A DNA stretch of 64,000 bases, from the NCBI GenBank assembly GCA_029959085.1, contig JARWIR010000035.1:1579501-1643500 (forward strand), in the 5' to 3' direction. A program made the position numbers and the translations under genes. Every line of letters starts with the position of its first letter. Position 1 is the stretch's first letter. Source of the DNA: Nemophila menziesii (taxonomy: Eukaryota > Streptophyta > Magnoliopsida > Boraginales > Hydrophyllaceae). The notes beneath the pieces were generated by a model, which was not told the DNA's origin, searched no databases, and was given only the letters and a program-made list of their open reading frames with translations. This document shows positions 11,548 to 22,990 of the stretch, one piece after another.

Positions 11548-13085
11548 AAGCAGATCGATTTGTATAAAGATTCATGTTAAAGGTCATTTATGCAGGAATC
11601 TATAGGTGAGTGTCTATTTCTTTCTTTATTAATTATCCCAACGTTTAGTTTAGTTTAGTTCTCTCATTATAATTTTTTTTGTGAAAGTTATATATGTAGC
11701 TATTTTTAAATGGTCGGAGAATATATGAAATAATGTTATATTTGTAAATTTTAGATGATTTACTTACATAACAAGTAAAGATCATCTATTTTAGTTGTTA
11801 ATCATGATGTTTATTGCAATATTTTCTTTCATGGTAGACTTTTGTAACAAATTGCAGGTTTATGTAGGCATGTGTGGTGTTTAAGAAACATATATGAACA
11901 AACAGATTTTGATGAGACATTAATGCTAAAACAAGATTGAAAAAGACAATAGTGCCTCATGTACATGCCACATTGGTCAAGTTTAGGTAAATATATTGAT
12001 TACTTAATATGATCGTTTTCCCATATTGTAATTAACTCAAAAAATCAATAAAAGTACCAACTGTGAAATTAACTTAGAAAATTTAATATAGGGAGTTATA
12101 GTGCATTTACTTTTTTGCAGAATTTAGGGTCCTAGGGTGCAATTAACAAAAAATCATGGCCATTTCATTTGATTTCGTGATCTTTATTTTAACTAAATCC
12201 TTTATCACAGGCATGGCATGATGCAAGAACTCGGTGTGATGGATACTCATCAAAATGATCATATGTCATGATGTCAATCATTAATATTTTACTTATAGTT
12301 ATGGTAATATTACATGCCTAAATACTCGAAGATATATTCTCCACATAGCACTTATTTTATGTCATATTTATTATTCATTAATTTTTTAATTAAGAGCTTC
12401 TTAGTATTGTGCAAGACTTGACTATCAAGTTCTTCATTCATTTGGTTGTAAACTTGGTTCTCTACTCGTACAACGAGGCTTTCTACTATGAAATTCAATG
12501 GTGTTATCAATGTTATAGGTGGATTTGGGGAAAAGCTTTATTGAAGTAATATATTGACCATTTATTTTTCCATCCATTCAAGTGTTTGAATGCATTACAA
12601 AAGTTTTCGTTTGCTGTAGGTAATGTTGAAATATTTGACCCAAGTGAATGATCCTTAACTCTAAACGAGAGTATGTGTTATGATTGTAGAGTTGTAAGTT
12701 CTTATATTTATTTCATTGGTATAGATATTTTGTTGTTTGTACAATAGAAAAGATTTAGGGCTTGCTTCCCTATACAAAAATTCTATGATGTGCATAGCAT
12801 ATAATTTGGTGTTTTTACCAATTTAATGGCAAGTTGAATTTTACAAAGAGAGTGGTGGTTAGAAAGATGATGTTTTAGCAAACCCAAGAAAATGTTTCTG
12901 TATAAAATTCGTCATAGAATACCATTTGGACGAAAAGATTTGAATTGGTTGGGATATTGTTGAAATGGTTATGAGGTGAATGCATTGGTTGGTTTCGGCT
13001 ATGATATATAGGGTCCAAGCTTGTAACTATCTTATCAAGAAATATGCAATTAATGTTTAATATATATTATTTTGTGTTTTGTGCT
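11548..13085 (+). repeat. Repeat beta, copy lacking the KH exons
   Basis: Paralogue of 1,930-4,180. It runs through gcagatcgatttgta, the gatgagacattaatgct segment and the catggccatttcatttgatt segment to about 13,050. The roughly 720 bp with the KH relic is missing. The 12,580-12,700 part (GNVEIFDPSE) corresponds to 3,660-3,760. No intact coding is seen. Confidence 0.75.
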
Positions 13086-13384
13086 AGACCCACCTACCCC
13101 AATGTTCGTGGATAGTGGAAGCTCATATTTATTTCCGCTCTGAATTTAAAGGAACCCAAATATTTTTTTAATTAATTTCATTCACTTGGAGAAGAAGAAG
13201 ACCAAAAATAGTTTTCTCAAAATATCCCACATGAAAAATGGAGTAAGAAAAATATTACTTTATAATAATTTTTACTTCTATATCTTTAAAAAAGACCCAA
13301 GATTCTAGAAAAATAACAAACGAAGAAATACCCCCCCGCACGCACCACCAACACCAACACCCACCCAAGTCCGGTACCGATGAG

Positions 13385-13640
13385 GCGTGACGTGGTCGTG
13401 GGGAGTTTTGGAAATTGAAAAAAATATAAATGAAACCTCATTTTGTAGTTGGAGCTTATATACTCGTTTGAAAAAACCATCTGAAGTAGAAACACGTCCA
13501 ACCTTAAATGCTCGATCGCTAATGGGGTAGTCCTGGGGAGCCTTGAAGAATTAAAAAATGAAACCTTATGTTGTAGTTGGAGCTTATATACTTGTTTGGA
13601 AAACCCATCTGAAGTAGAAACACATCTAACATTTATTATT
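13385..13640 (+). repeat. Two tandem units of about 129 bp
   Basis: The phrase ttgtagttggagcttatata appears at 13,443 and 13,572, each time followed by an atctgaagtagaaacac phrase and preceded by a gggga(g/a)-type segment. The downstream unit has a few substitutions and small indels. The copy in A' is at about 61,646-61,900. Confidence 0.85.
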
Positions 13641-15595
13641 TATCCTCAATAGTTATAAATTACCACTAGCCTTGAATTCTCCATCCCTAACGGTTTTCCA
13701 CACTTATGACTCAACTATTACAAGAGTTACAAGACATGTCCAGCTTTGTTCTTCAACTTAAGAGAAATGTCAAGGAATCAGAGAAGAGAAAAATATTGTT
13801 GGTATTTTGATGGATACTTTATTACAGTAGCTACTGTGAACGATTTTAAAATTTTCTAAACTACAATATAAAAGCAGCTAGTTTTATTTGCAATTTACAC
13901 CAAGAAATGTCATCAACGTCTAGAAGAGTAAATCTCTCAAAATATCCACCTCTATAAAACATTTATGAGCATATACAAGAGAAGTGATAGTAATCTTATA
14001 TCGGCAATACTCGGAAGTTCTTTTTAACGTAGTGGTTCTAAATATCACATTATTACTCATAATTTATGGAATTTGTTGTAAGAATTTAGTTGTAATCTTT
14101 ATTTATCTACATTTAACTTGATGTAAGTTTTTTTCGTATTTGTAATATATTTTTTATAATTATCTCGTTTATCGATCATTGTTTGTTATTTTACCAACAC
14201 CTTCCACTACCATGTCGAGCTCGAGGATGTCGAAGTGGGGAAGAGAAAGAAGATGGGGGTGTGGTGGATCGGGTACATTTTAATAGTTCTTTTACATTTT
14301 AATTATGGTATTTTGGTAAATTTATAGTTTAAAACAATAAAAATAAAAAAAGTAACCACCCTGGCAAAAAACAAACGCGTGTTCTTCGATCTCTCATAAA
14401 AAATAGACTAAAAGGAGGTTTCATCAATTATAAATTTAGTTTAAGTGGTAGATGGGTATTTTTATTTTGAAGGGAAATTAAAACAAAACCAAAAAAAATT
14501 TTATGGAAGGCATAAGCCATTCGTCTGTATTATTTTCCTCTCTCAACCACAAATTCTTTCAATTTAAATCCTTTTTTCCCTAAAATGGTTCAAAAATTCT
14601 ATCACCATTGTTATTGTTTCCAAGATCTTCATTTTCCCACAACTCATTCAAAAATTTCAGGTTTGATTGCATTAATTTTTTCCCTGTCATGAACATTTAT
14701 ACCACAAGCTACCCTAATACGATAGAAGGTGGTATATTCTTGAAATCAACCAAAACTCCTGGCTATGTTTCTTCCTCACGAGGATTTTAATTTGTCTTAC
14801 ATTTATAATCATATCAACAAACATTGGGGGTTAATATTAGATGTACAAACTAAAAGTAAAGGCCCTAATAATTATTTATTAAATTTTCTAATATGGAAGA
14901 TAAGAAAAATATATGGAAATAACACCATATACATGGATGAGAAAACACTTATAAATAAATTAAACAAGTGGTACATTATACTATAAAATGGTAAACACTA
15001 CACTATGGGTACAAGTATATGGATTAATACTACAACTAAGTTTGATTTGGAATTTTTATTTGCATAGAAAAGGAAAATAATAACACGAAATATTAATGGG
15101 TTTTCTACAGAGGGACACAAATTACATCAGCCATTTTTAATGACACGTCAACTAAGTATTGAGGAAGTGGAATTTAAAATATACAAGGCTAACCTAAATC
15201 AAATCTCTTTGATCATTTTATCTAAACCTAATTTCTCATCTAAACCCATAACAACACCGACAACGCTAACCAACAATACATCCACCAGCAATTTACTAAG
15301 TAACCACACAAACATAACCATTTCAACAAACATAACATCTACACCACCATCATATCTCCGATTCACATAACTAAACATTATTACGCCAATTAATTTATAA
15401 CATGGAGATTCAAGAGGAGATCTTGATATGGGTAGTTTGATGCAGGAATTGTTTGAAACTTATATGATAATGAAGAGCATCACTCTCTCTCTCTTATGAT
15501 GTGAAGGTTAAGAGAAACATAACAGAAAAGCGTAAGGTAAGAAAATAGTAGGTATAGCCCAATGTGGCCATTTATCTTTAATGAAAATGTACTGG
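13641..15595 (+). other. AT-rich stretch without a supportable gene
   Basis: There are open stretches at 14,608-14,790, 14,765-14,986 and 15,140-15,370. The last is almost entirely Thr, Asn, Ser and Ile from a low-complexity aaca/acca tract. I see no family resemblance, and the near-identical copies in A' say nothing about selection because everything there is near-identical. A pyrimidine-rich run (ctctctctctctt) lies near 15,484. Confidence 0.6.
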
Positions 15596-17170
15596 AAAAA
15601 TGTCACGAAATGGCCCTTTACGTTAAATTTTGTGACACCTGCTTTTTTTCTGTTAGTGGACCATTAGTCAGTGTCGCGTGGCTCCACCACAACACCTCCT
15701 TAGCACCACGTCAGCGCCACCTCCTCGCCACGTCAACATGACATCATCCGCCTTTACACATCGTTGTTTTTTAAAATCATTATATTATTTAATAAGTCCG
15801 ACCAAAAAAAATCATTATCACTCTCCTACACAGGAAAAACCTAAGCACTCTTCACCGCCTCTCCTCCACCTGGCCAAGAAAACCGCGGCCCCTACACCTG
15901 CCCAAGAAAATCGCCGCCACTCGTGGTCCTTCTCCACCATCGTCACACGGCTTGACTACTTCATCAACAATCGAAGAACCCTAACTAAGGTAAAATCAAA
16001 AAAAAAATTCACACTCACCTTCCCACACCAAGCCGCTCTCTGCACAAGGAAACCGCCACCACTCGGGACCTTTTTCCACCATAATCAACCGGCTTGGAGA
16101 AGAACCCAAATTATGGTAAAAGAAATTGAATTGTTTTTAACCTAATTTCATCACACCGTGGAGTGAGCAATTTGGACTTACATTTCATTTTTTGAATTGC
16201 TGTTGGAGTGAGCAATTTAGTCTTACACTACAATTTTTTGAATTGTTTTGGCAGTAAATATCTATTTGGTGCAACTGATGGAGTAAGCAATTTGGTCTTA
16301 CACTGCATTTTTGAATTGTTTTGCAGTAAATATCCATTTGGCGCAACTTGCTAGAGTGGGTAGCAAGTTTCTCCAAATGGATATATAATGCCAAAATAAT
16401 TCAAAAAATGCAGTGTAAGACCAAATTGCTCGATCTTGTACGAAATGGATATTTACTGCCAAAACTAATAAACAAATGCAGTGTAAGACCAAATTGCTCT
16501 CAGCCGCACCAAATGGATATTTACTGCCAAAACAATTCAAAAAATTCAATATAACACCAAATTTCTAATTCCATGATGTGATGAAAATAGGTTAAAAATA
16601 ATTCAATTTTTTTACCTTAAGTTGGATTCCTCTCCAAGCCGGTTGATGATGGTAAAGAAAGGCCTCTGAGTGGCGGTGCTTTCCTTGTGCAGAGCGGCTT
16701 GGTGTGGGAAGATGAGTGTGAAGAAAAATTTATTTTTGTTTTTACCTTAATTGGGTTCTTTGATTGTTGATGTAGTAGCCAAGCCGGTTGATGATGGTGG
16801 AGAATGGACAGGAGTGTGGCGGCGGTTTTCTTTGGCACGTAGAGGAGCCACGGTTTTCTTGGGCAGGTGGGGGAGTGGAAGTGATGAATTGATCAAGAGT
16901 GGAAGGGTTCAATTGTCCAGGAGAGCAAAGAATATGATTAGATAAAGATTTTTTTCTTTTTTTTTGTTAGACTTATTCAATATAATGATTCTTTTTAAAG
17001 ATTAATGATGTGTAAATGCTTATGACATCATGCAGATATGGCGAGAACGTGGCGATGACGTGGCAATGATGTGGCACCACGCGGCATTGAATAATGGTCA
17101 AATGAAGAAAATGAAAAAAAAGGTCGGTGTGACAAATTCTAACGTAAATATCCAATTCGTGACAATTTAT
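15596..17170. mobile_element. Foldback-type DNA transposon with very long inverted arms
   Basis: The left arm (15,596 to about 16,355) and right arm (about 16,362 to 17,170) pair as reverse complements almost to the outer ends. Left aatgtcacgaa and tttacgttaaattttgtgac match the complement of the right end near 17,118-17,168. Left gtcgcgtgg and cgccacgtca match the right cgtggcgatgacgtgg and ccacgcggc. The coding-looking middle of each arm (ccaagccg, ccggcttgg, gagaaccc) also pairs. The arms meet at an almost direct palindrome near 16,350-16,362. No transposase is visible, so it is non-autonomous. The superfamily (Mutator-like foldback is possible) cannot be fixed without target-site duplications. 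Open stretches inside are by-products of the repeat. Confidence 0.85.
16168..16560. repeat. Short sub-repeats at the centre of the foldback element
   Basis: Three left-hand units contain agcaatttggtcttacactg, then ttgaattgttttg and cagtaaatatccatttgg. Three right-hand units carry the reverse complement (ccaaatggatatttactgcc and cagtgtaagaccaaattgct). The units are 60-90 bp long and imperfect. Confidence 0.85.
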
Positions 17171-17196
17171 AGATCAGGTTCCGACATCGCTTTTTT

Positions 17197-18392
17197 TGTT
17201 AGAATTATTCCCTATCCCCGATTGTCTTGTAATGAATTGAACACAAGTGTTTACTATACACGATAATAGTTATCACTATAGTATTGATTAAAGAAATTTT
17301 TTTCTTGAATCTATGAAAAACTTTTATGATTATGGTATTCATCTACATAATATAAAGGCAAATCCTTGATTAAGTTACAAACTAGATATCATAAGGTGTT
17401 ATGATAATGAGAATCTAGCTCATAGGACTTAATCTAAACTTGTACTTAAATCGTAGGATCATCGAGTTAGGACCTCGATGATCCGGTTAGATTTGACAGT
17501 TGTAACATATCCCAGGATGATCCGGAGCTGTAAAGATAGAGGGAATACGTGTATGATTCTTCACCGGGTTCTTTGTATAGAGTTACTTCACGTTATTCGA
17601 TCGTTTGGGAGTGTTGTTAGACGCCAACATCGATTAGTGGTTAGTTTAATTAACTACTACCGGTTTAACGATGAACCCACGTAGTCGCACACTAACGAGT
17701 GCATTGTACTTGCTTCATGACGTTAATTAATTTTATTATTAGATAATAAATATTAATTAATTATATACTTGGAATATTGATATATTAATTTTCTAGCACA
17801 AATTAATATTCTAATATAAGACCGATCTAAGGTAAAAGAGAAAAAAAGGGAAAAAGGTCATAGGTTCGTGGATCAAACAATGGACCTCTAATAGTGTGAA
17901 ATATGTCACTAACCGCTAGGCTAGTCAAGCCTTTTTATATAATGTAAAATGTCCAAGTCCACTTCAGAAGTGGGTAGTGGACCAAATTATTAAGATAATT
18001 AGTTTTCGTTATAAGTTCATGGCTTTTGGCTATTCCACTTCTTGGTTTTTCATTTTTCCTTCTAGAGTTAATATATGTAAAATGAGAAATCAATATACAC
18101 ATGTAACTTATTTTCAGTTTTTCTCACTTGATAAAAACACAGTAGATAGAATGTCCTTCTCCAAATCAGAATGGTTCTGAAAGCAAAATCAAACTCAGTG
18201 TGCAAAGCGTGGAGGTTTCAAATCTTTGAAGCTAGAATTTGACAATTCGATTCTCACTTAACGGCTTAAGGTATGTAATCCTTATTATACTTTGTTTTAA
18301 ATTCTTAAATCGCAGCTAGATTATATACTAGGATTTCAATTTCTATTTTCTACTGTATTATATGTGATATAATTGTGTTGCAATATCCTCCA
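17197..18392 (+). mobile_element. Copia 5' LTR (LTR1), internally deleted
   Basis: It starts TGTTAGAATTATTCCCTA and ends CCTCCA just before the primer site, giving the usual TG...CA ends. Comparison with LTR2 (24,939-26,621) shows the same sequence except for a deletion of about 487 bp between gatccggttaga and tttgacagttg (near 17,490). Length is 1,196 bp against 1,683 bp. Substitutions are denser in the first 300 bp. A 68-codon open stretch at 17,478-17,684 spans the deletion scar and is not a gene. Confidence 0.9.
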
Positions 18393-18394
18393 AT

Positions 18395-18406
18395 TGGTAT
18401 CAGAGC
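18395..18406 (+). other. Primer binding site complementary to initiator tRNA-Met
   Basis: TGGTATCAGAGC, two bases after the LTR end, is the classic minus-strand primer site of plant Ty1/copia elements. Confidence 0.95.
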
Positions 18407-18795
18407 TAGCTTGTTGCAATTAAATAAATTTAAATAATTATATTATTTGATCTGTACTCATAAGCTTGGCTGCGATTCTTTTTCTGTTAGTCTTAATTTC
18501 AATAAGTAACCATAAGAAAAGTTGTTTCTTTTGGTTGATTGTTCATTAAAAAAATTTACAGTGGGTTACTGTATTGTTCATGTGGTGACTGGTTTTTTAT
18601 TTTTTAAAAGAAAGCTTCCATCTGTTTTTGTTCTTTTTGTCTGGCTTTATTTAAAAAAAAAAAGACACCTGCACAAGGTTTGTTGAAGCCTTGTATTGAA
18701 CAGCCTGCTGCTTTATTGCGAAAGATTTGTTGAAACATTGTTTGAACAATTGCTTCTTTATTTTTTTTTTCTTTGTTGTGTTTCGAAAGAAAAAA

Positions 18796-18862
18796 AAGCA
18801 AATTGTTGTCACAAATTGTTGTCATACAAAATTTGTGGTCAGACAAATTGTTGTCCGCCAGC
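18796..18862 (+). repeat. Short acaaattgttgtc direct repeats
   Basis: Three close copies of caaattgttgtc in copies 1 and 2 of the leader. Copy 3 (39,918-39,965) has only two, so the number changed by slippage. Confidence 0.8.
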
Positions 18863-19552
18863 CTATTGGTTTATCTTGAAAAAAAAGACAAATAGATTGT
18901 TGGGTTTTTCTTTAATTTTTGTTTTGTTTAAAATAAATATTAAGGATGGTTGTCAATTTTTTTCACATGAGTCATGTAGTGATGTCTCCCTATTTGTGAT
19001 GAATTAATATTAGTTGGAGACATCATTTTTAGTGATTTAGGAAGTCTTCTAGTCGATTTTCTTGAGAAATACTACACTCTCCTATTTTGAGTCTTGATTT
19101 AGTAAATTATTGTTTTTAGAGCATATTGGGTTTAATTATTTATTTAGTGTGAATCTTTAAAGATAATTATGGAGATTAATTAGAGTCCAAGTCAAAGACT
19201 ACAAGATATGGAAAGAGATAAGCATGGTAATTGGAGATAAGGAAAGAAAAGATAAAATCATGGAAAAGGAAAAGTTGTCTTAAATCTGAATTTCAGCACC
19301 TACGACCACAAATCAGCTTATATCTCAAAATTGGTGTGGAATTTGGAGAAACGGTCAAGAGAAAAGTTGAATATCTTTCTGAGACGATGAATTTCGACTA
19401 CTCATATACGTCAAACGGATGAGTATTGAAGCTGCTAGGACCAAAACAAAAACGGGCATGATTTCATGTTTTAGGGTTACGAATTTGAGTTGGGCTAGGA
19501 GTCCACTACTTACCTTCTCCTTCAAGAAAACAAATTAGGGTTCCTTAACACC

Positions 19553-19560
19553 TATAAATA
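19553..19560 (+). promoter_or_regulatory. Candidate TATA box in the leader
   Basis: TATAAATA in a cacctataaatacaccc context, followed about 30-60 bp downstream by a more pyrimidine-rich stretch. It is preserved in the other two leaders (27,870 and about 40,661). It resembles plant LTR promoters; activity is not shown. Confidence 0.45.
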
Positions 19561-20926
19561 CACCCTTATACCATTGTAAAGATGTCCTTGCTCAGTTTAA
19601 AGCTTAGGCTTAGTTCTTACTTGTATTTTCTCACTTTTAAATAATAGCTTAGTCCTTTAATTTAATATTCATCCTTAGTATCAAGCTATTCATCCAAGAA
19701 GCAAGCTTACCTATAGAAGAAGACAAGAAGCACGAAGTTGGAGATTGACAAACTCCTCTTCTACATCTCACCTTCTCTATATTTAGGGTAATTAGCTATA
19801 GGTTGTGGCTTCACCATATTTCTAAGCTTTTATTTTGTAAGTTTTACTTTCAGTTGTTGGGTTATTATTTTGTCTTTAATTCCATAATACTATTTGTTAT
19901 TTTAATTGATTTGAGCTTGGCGTATATTGTTATTATGTGTTTTGACTTATTGTTACATCCCTAGATTTGACCAATCTTAGGATTATTCTTAGTTATTGAC
20001 AACACCACATAATCGTCTAGTTTTGATCCCTTGCCTAACTAGATAGCCATAAAGGTTTGATTTAATCACCAATCATTACTCAGGAATCCTTGGTAGTGGA
20101 GAGGTTGCTCCTAAACCTTATAGAGGCTAGGTAGAATTTAGAATACTGGTTAATATATAATGCTTAATCTGTGACAGGTTAGAATAACAACTTAGTAAAA
20201 TAGACTCATAATATTAATCCTAATCTATTAGACTTACATCCATATTTATTTATCTGCATTCTTATTTATTATTTCTCATCAGATAGTTATTCATATTATT
20301 TTATCCTTTTATATAAAAATCTAAATTCATCTACACTTGTTAAACATAAGTAGATCTAACGGATTGATTCCCTGCGAACGAACTTAACTTATCATTAAAA
20401 CTTGCAAACGATCTGTGATACTTGCAGTGAGTTCTGTCGTTCTCAAGGGTGTGTGCTCTTTATTATTATCTTTATTTATCTATTATTTAATCACATTTTT
20501 CCCCCACCATGTAGACAAAAGGAAAATAGTTTTTCTTTGTACTCCAACTATTTAAAAATAAAATATTATTTTTTATACCAAGTGCTCTTGTGTATTTTTG
20601 ATAACATGGCTAATAGCATTATAGGTGTATTTTATTAAAAGATAAGTTACTGTTATGTAGTACTTTTCTATTAATTAATTAGTTGATTAATATTTCTTTT
20701 AGTAAATTACATACTATAAGTATATTTGATGAAATATACTAAAATTATATATTACTAAAAATTGTTTTAGTAATAAAATATAAATACTTAGATTATGAAT
20801 ACTAAGTTATTTATTTCCACTTGACATTAAAATTATTGGGATTTATTAGATTTGATATATAAGATATTTCGTGGGACTTATCCATTGCAAGTAGAGTTTC
20901 TAATTTGTTAAGTTTACAATTTTGAT

Positions 20927-21260
20927 CTGACTACCAGGTGAACTTGTAGTTCGAGTACAAATTATAAAACTCTAGATTGTTTGCTAATAGGATTAACTTA
21001 TTAATTTTACATTTTTAGTCTGGACTACCCAGAGGATGCGAGATTGATAATATTTGATTATAGGATGGATTAACTCAACAAAACTAAATAAAAACACCTG
21101 ACTACCAGGGGGCTAAATAGTTTTGGGTCTCTTATTTTATATGATAAAATGAGCGAGAAACGACCTAACTACCAGGGGGCTCATTCATGTTTTAAATTTT
21201 GCATTCTTCACTTTAATTATGCATGAGAAACGACCTGACTACCATGGGGCTCATTCATGT
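20927..21260 (+). repeat. Degenerate direct repeats of ctgactaccaggggg
   Basis: Five related phrases occur at about 20,927, 21,020, 21,098, 21,164 and 21,234, spaced 66-93 bp apart. The last two share an extended core, gagaaacgacct(a/g)actacca, followed by ggggctcattcatg. Only the first two phrases are kept in leader copies 2 and 3, which break off right after the second. Confidence 0.8.
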
Positions 21261-21439
21261 CTTAAAGTTTCCAATTATATATCTATTAGATAACAGTCCA
21301 TATCTTTGTCTGTTATATAATAGTGTTCTTAGAAAGTTATTTTCTATTCCTTCCAATGATTAGATTTCTCAGTTTTTCTTCTAAATCTCTTCATCATCCC
21401 AAGTTGGTGGGTAATCTCTAGAATTGTGGCCGCAACTTG

Positions 21440-21560
21440 AGAGTCTTTCTTATGCACATGAGACTCATTGATATGCTCAATGATATATTGACTAAAGTGT
21501 CTCTTGAGGATGCATAGAATGTATATGATGCATGTCTAAAGTAATACGAACTTAGTTATG
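21440..21560 (+). pseudogene. Possible gag remnant of the copia element
   Basis: The plus strand reads MRLIDMLNDILTKVSLEDA, then a stop, then NVYDACLK, which vaguely resembles the alpha-helical gag of copia elements. It lies where gag is expected, upstream of the integrase relic. The match is weak and rests mainly on position. 21,560-22,400 shows no clear motif. Confidence 0.3.
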
Positions 21561-22404
21561 GTACTAAGTGTATATTCTTGTATCCATGACTTATGAACTC
21601 CAAAAGATATTTTAAGCATGATATTCTCATGAATCCTTAAATATCTTTAGAAGATGTATAAGTAACTTAGTATGACCATTATATACCTATTATCTAACAC
21701 CAAGAAACAAGGTAAGGGCCATAATGGAAATTGTTTTTGTAATTTCTTTAACTTCTATTAATTACACATAAAGGGTATTGGATACTCGTAGTAGTTTAGA
21801 AATATGCAAAATATTGCATACTCTAAAGATTAATAGAAGAATAAGAATAAGAGAAGTTAAATTACAATTTTGGTAATGGAGCAATTGTTGCAACCACATT
21901 TGTAATAAATAATTCTTTAAAGATGCATATGGCAAAACAAATTGTAAGAAAACTGTATTTTTGTTCGTAAACTTGTTTTCGAACAAAATAGTCATTTGAT
22001 CATAAGATGGTTATGGTGTATTAATGTAATATAAAATGACCAATGGAGTTTTTCATAGTGATGAATTAGACCTCATTGGATACTTAAAATATGGTGATTA
22101 TAATTGCCTAAATTAACTACGTAACAGTGTTATATTTGTTTCTGGTCATAAATCGAAATAGATAATCGTACAAATCAGACTTTATCTTTGGTGTTATAGA
22201 CTAAGTCATAAATTTTGAGAAAAATTTAACTAGTTTCACAAGGAAGATTTCCTTGAAGAATATGGTTTTGAATCATATGAAACTTGTGAGACTTATCTCA
22301 ATGAAATATGACTAAATCTCATTTTGATGAAAATGGAGACAATGCTAATAAGTTCTTATGTCAACTATATTGATGTATGTGGTCAGTCCGAACTTTAGCC
22401 AAAG

Positions 22405-22990
22405 ATAGATATTCTTACTTCATCTCCTTCACTAACTATATAACAGATATAGATGTGTTTACCAAATGTAACACCAATATAAATAATTTGAAATGTTCAA
22501 ATTACTATTGGGTGAAGTTGAAAGCAAGTTTATAAGAGTATGAATGAAGTAAGATATTAACCTATAGAGGTGAAAATATTAGCAATGCATTATAGATTAT
22601 CTATGACAAAATTAGATTTCGTCTCAGTGAACATATCATGGAATACCAAGGTTAATGGTGTGTCCAGAAAGAGAAATTGTATTTTATTGGATATAGTGCA
22701 ATCCATGATAAGATTCACTGATTTTCGAATATTATATGGGGTTATGTTTTAAAGTCAATTGCATACTTAATGAACTCTTGGGTCCCACTAAATAGTCGAT
22801 AAAATCCATATGTGATATGGAGATAACATAAGTTAAACCTAAAACAGTAGAAGTTTGAAGTTGTCTAGTTTATGCTAAACGACTTATGATGGTTAAGCTT
22901 GAGTTGAGATCTTTCAAATATAGATTTGTTGGATACCCAAAGAAAATGACATGATTATATTTGTACACCATTCATAATACAAAGAGTTTG
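22405..22990 (+). pseudogene. Copia integrase remnant
   Basis: DRYSYFISFTNYITDIDVF matches the integrase core pattern (RYFVTFIDDYSRYGYVYL). Further on, NGVSRKRNCILLDIVQSM corresponds to NGVAERRNRTLLDMVRSM, followed by WGYVLKSIAYLMN, NPYVIW, and then LRSFKYRFVGYPKK. This is the order integrase core, C-terminal part, GKGYPK region expected in Ty1/copia. At the position of the catalytic glutamate (the E of NGVAER) the sequence has Arg, and stops and frameshifts interrupt it. The integrase inserts the cDNA; this one cannot work. Confidence 0.85.

Larger units (their letters stand above)
961..15740 (+). repeat. Block A: left copy of a long direct duplication
   Basis: This block is repeated in the same orientation at 49,177-64,000. 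The offset is 48,216 at the left end, about 48,237 after the first (TA)n tract, and about 48,260 after the second. The match starts sharply at 961 and is still running where the window ends, so the true right boundary lies beyond what the second copy shows. Differences are scattered single bases plus microsatellite length changes; for example the text after catgttttgt near 1,475 reads taaagacc in one copy and aatagacc in the other. Confidence 0.95.
18407..21053 (+). mobile_element. Copia-associated leader, copy 1
   Basis: About 2.65 kb lies between the primer site and the first gag/pol-like sequence. The same leader recurs at 26,636-29,369 and 39,444-42,160, with high similarity in all three. 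This copy lacks about 70 bp near 18,450 and 35 bp near 18,561 that the others keep. It contains a run of A residues near 18,650, a TATA-type box at 19,553 and no long conserved reading frame. The recurring 78-codon open stretch near 20,402-20,638 lacks homology and is embedded in AT-rich DNA. The leader may itself contain a nested LTR of another element, judging by its promoter-like layout. Confidence 0.8.

Noticed and set aside
15140..15370. Thr/Asn/Ser-rich open stretch of 76 codons
   Set aside because: It is a low-complexity aca/acc tract; the copy in A' is identical only because the whole block is.
15678..16145. Longest open stretch in the window (155 codons), rich in Pro, His, Thr and Lys
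   Set aside because: It lies in the left arm of the foldback element. The C-rich arm sequence has few stops in any frame, and the mirrored frame is partly open in the right arm too. No domain is seen.
17478..17684. Open stretch MIRLDLTVVTYPRMIRSC in LTR1, also partly in LTR2
   Set aside because: It lies inside the LTR and its beginning in LTR1 is made by the deletion scar. LTRs of this kind do not encode protein.
17860..17935. tRNA-like look of ggttcgtggatcaaac and ctaggctagtcaagcc in the LTR
   Set aside because: The arms do not form a cloverleaf and no A-box/B-box pair with proper spacing is present.
20402..20638. A 78-codon open stretch recurring in all three leader copies (also 28,718-28,954 and 41,509-41,745)
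   Set aside because: It has no ATG at the start, a composition dominated by Phe, Ile, Tyr and Leu as expected from AT-rich DNA, and no known motif. It recurs only because the whole leader recurs; two of the copies come from the same duplication.
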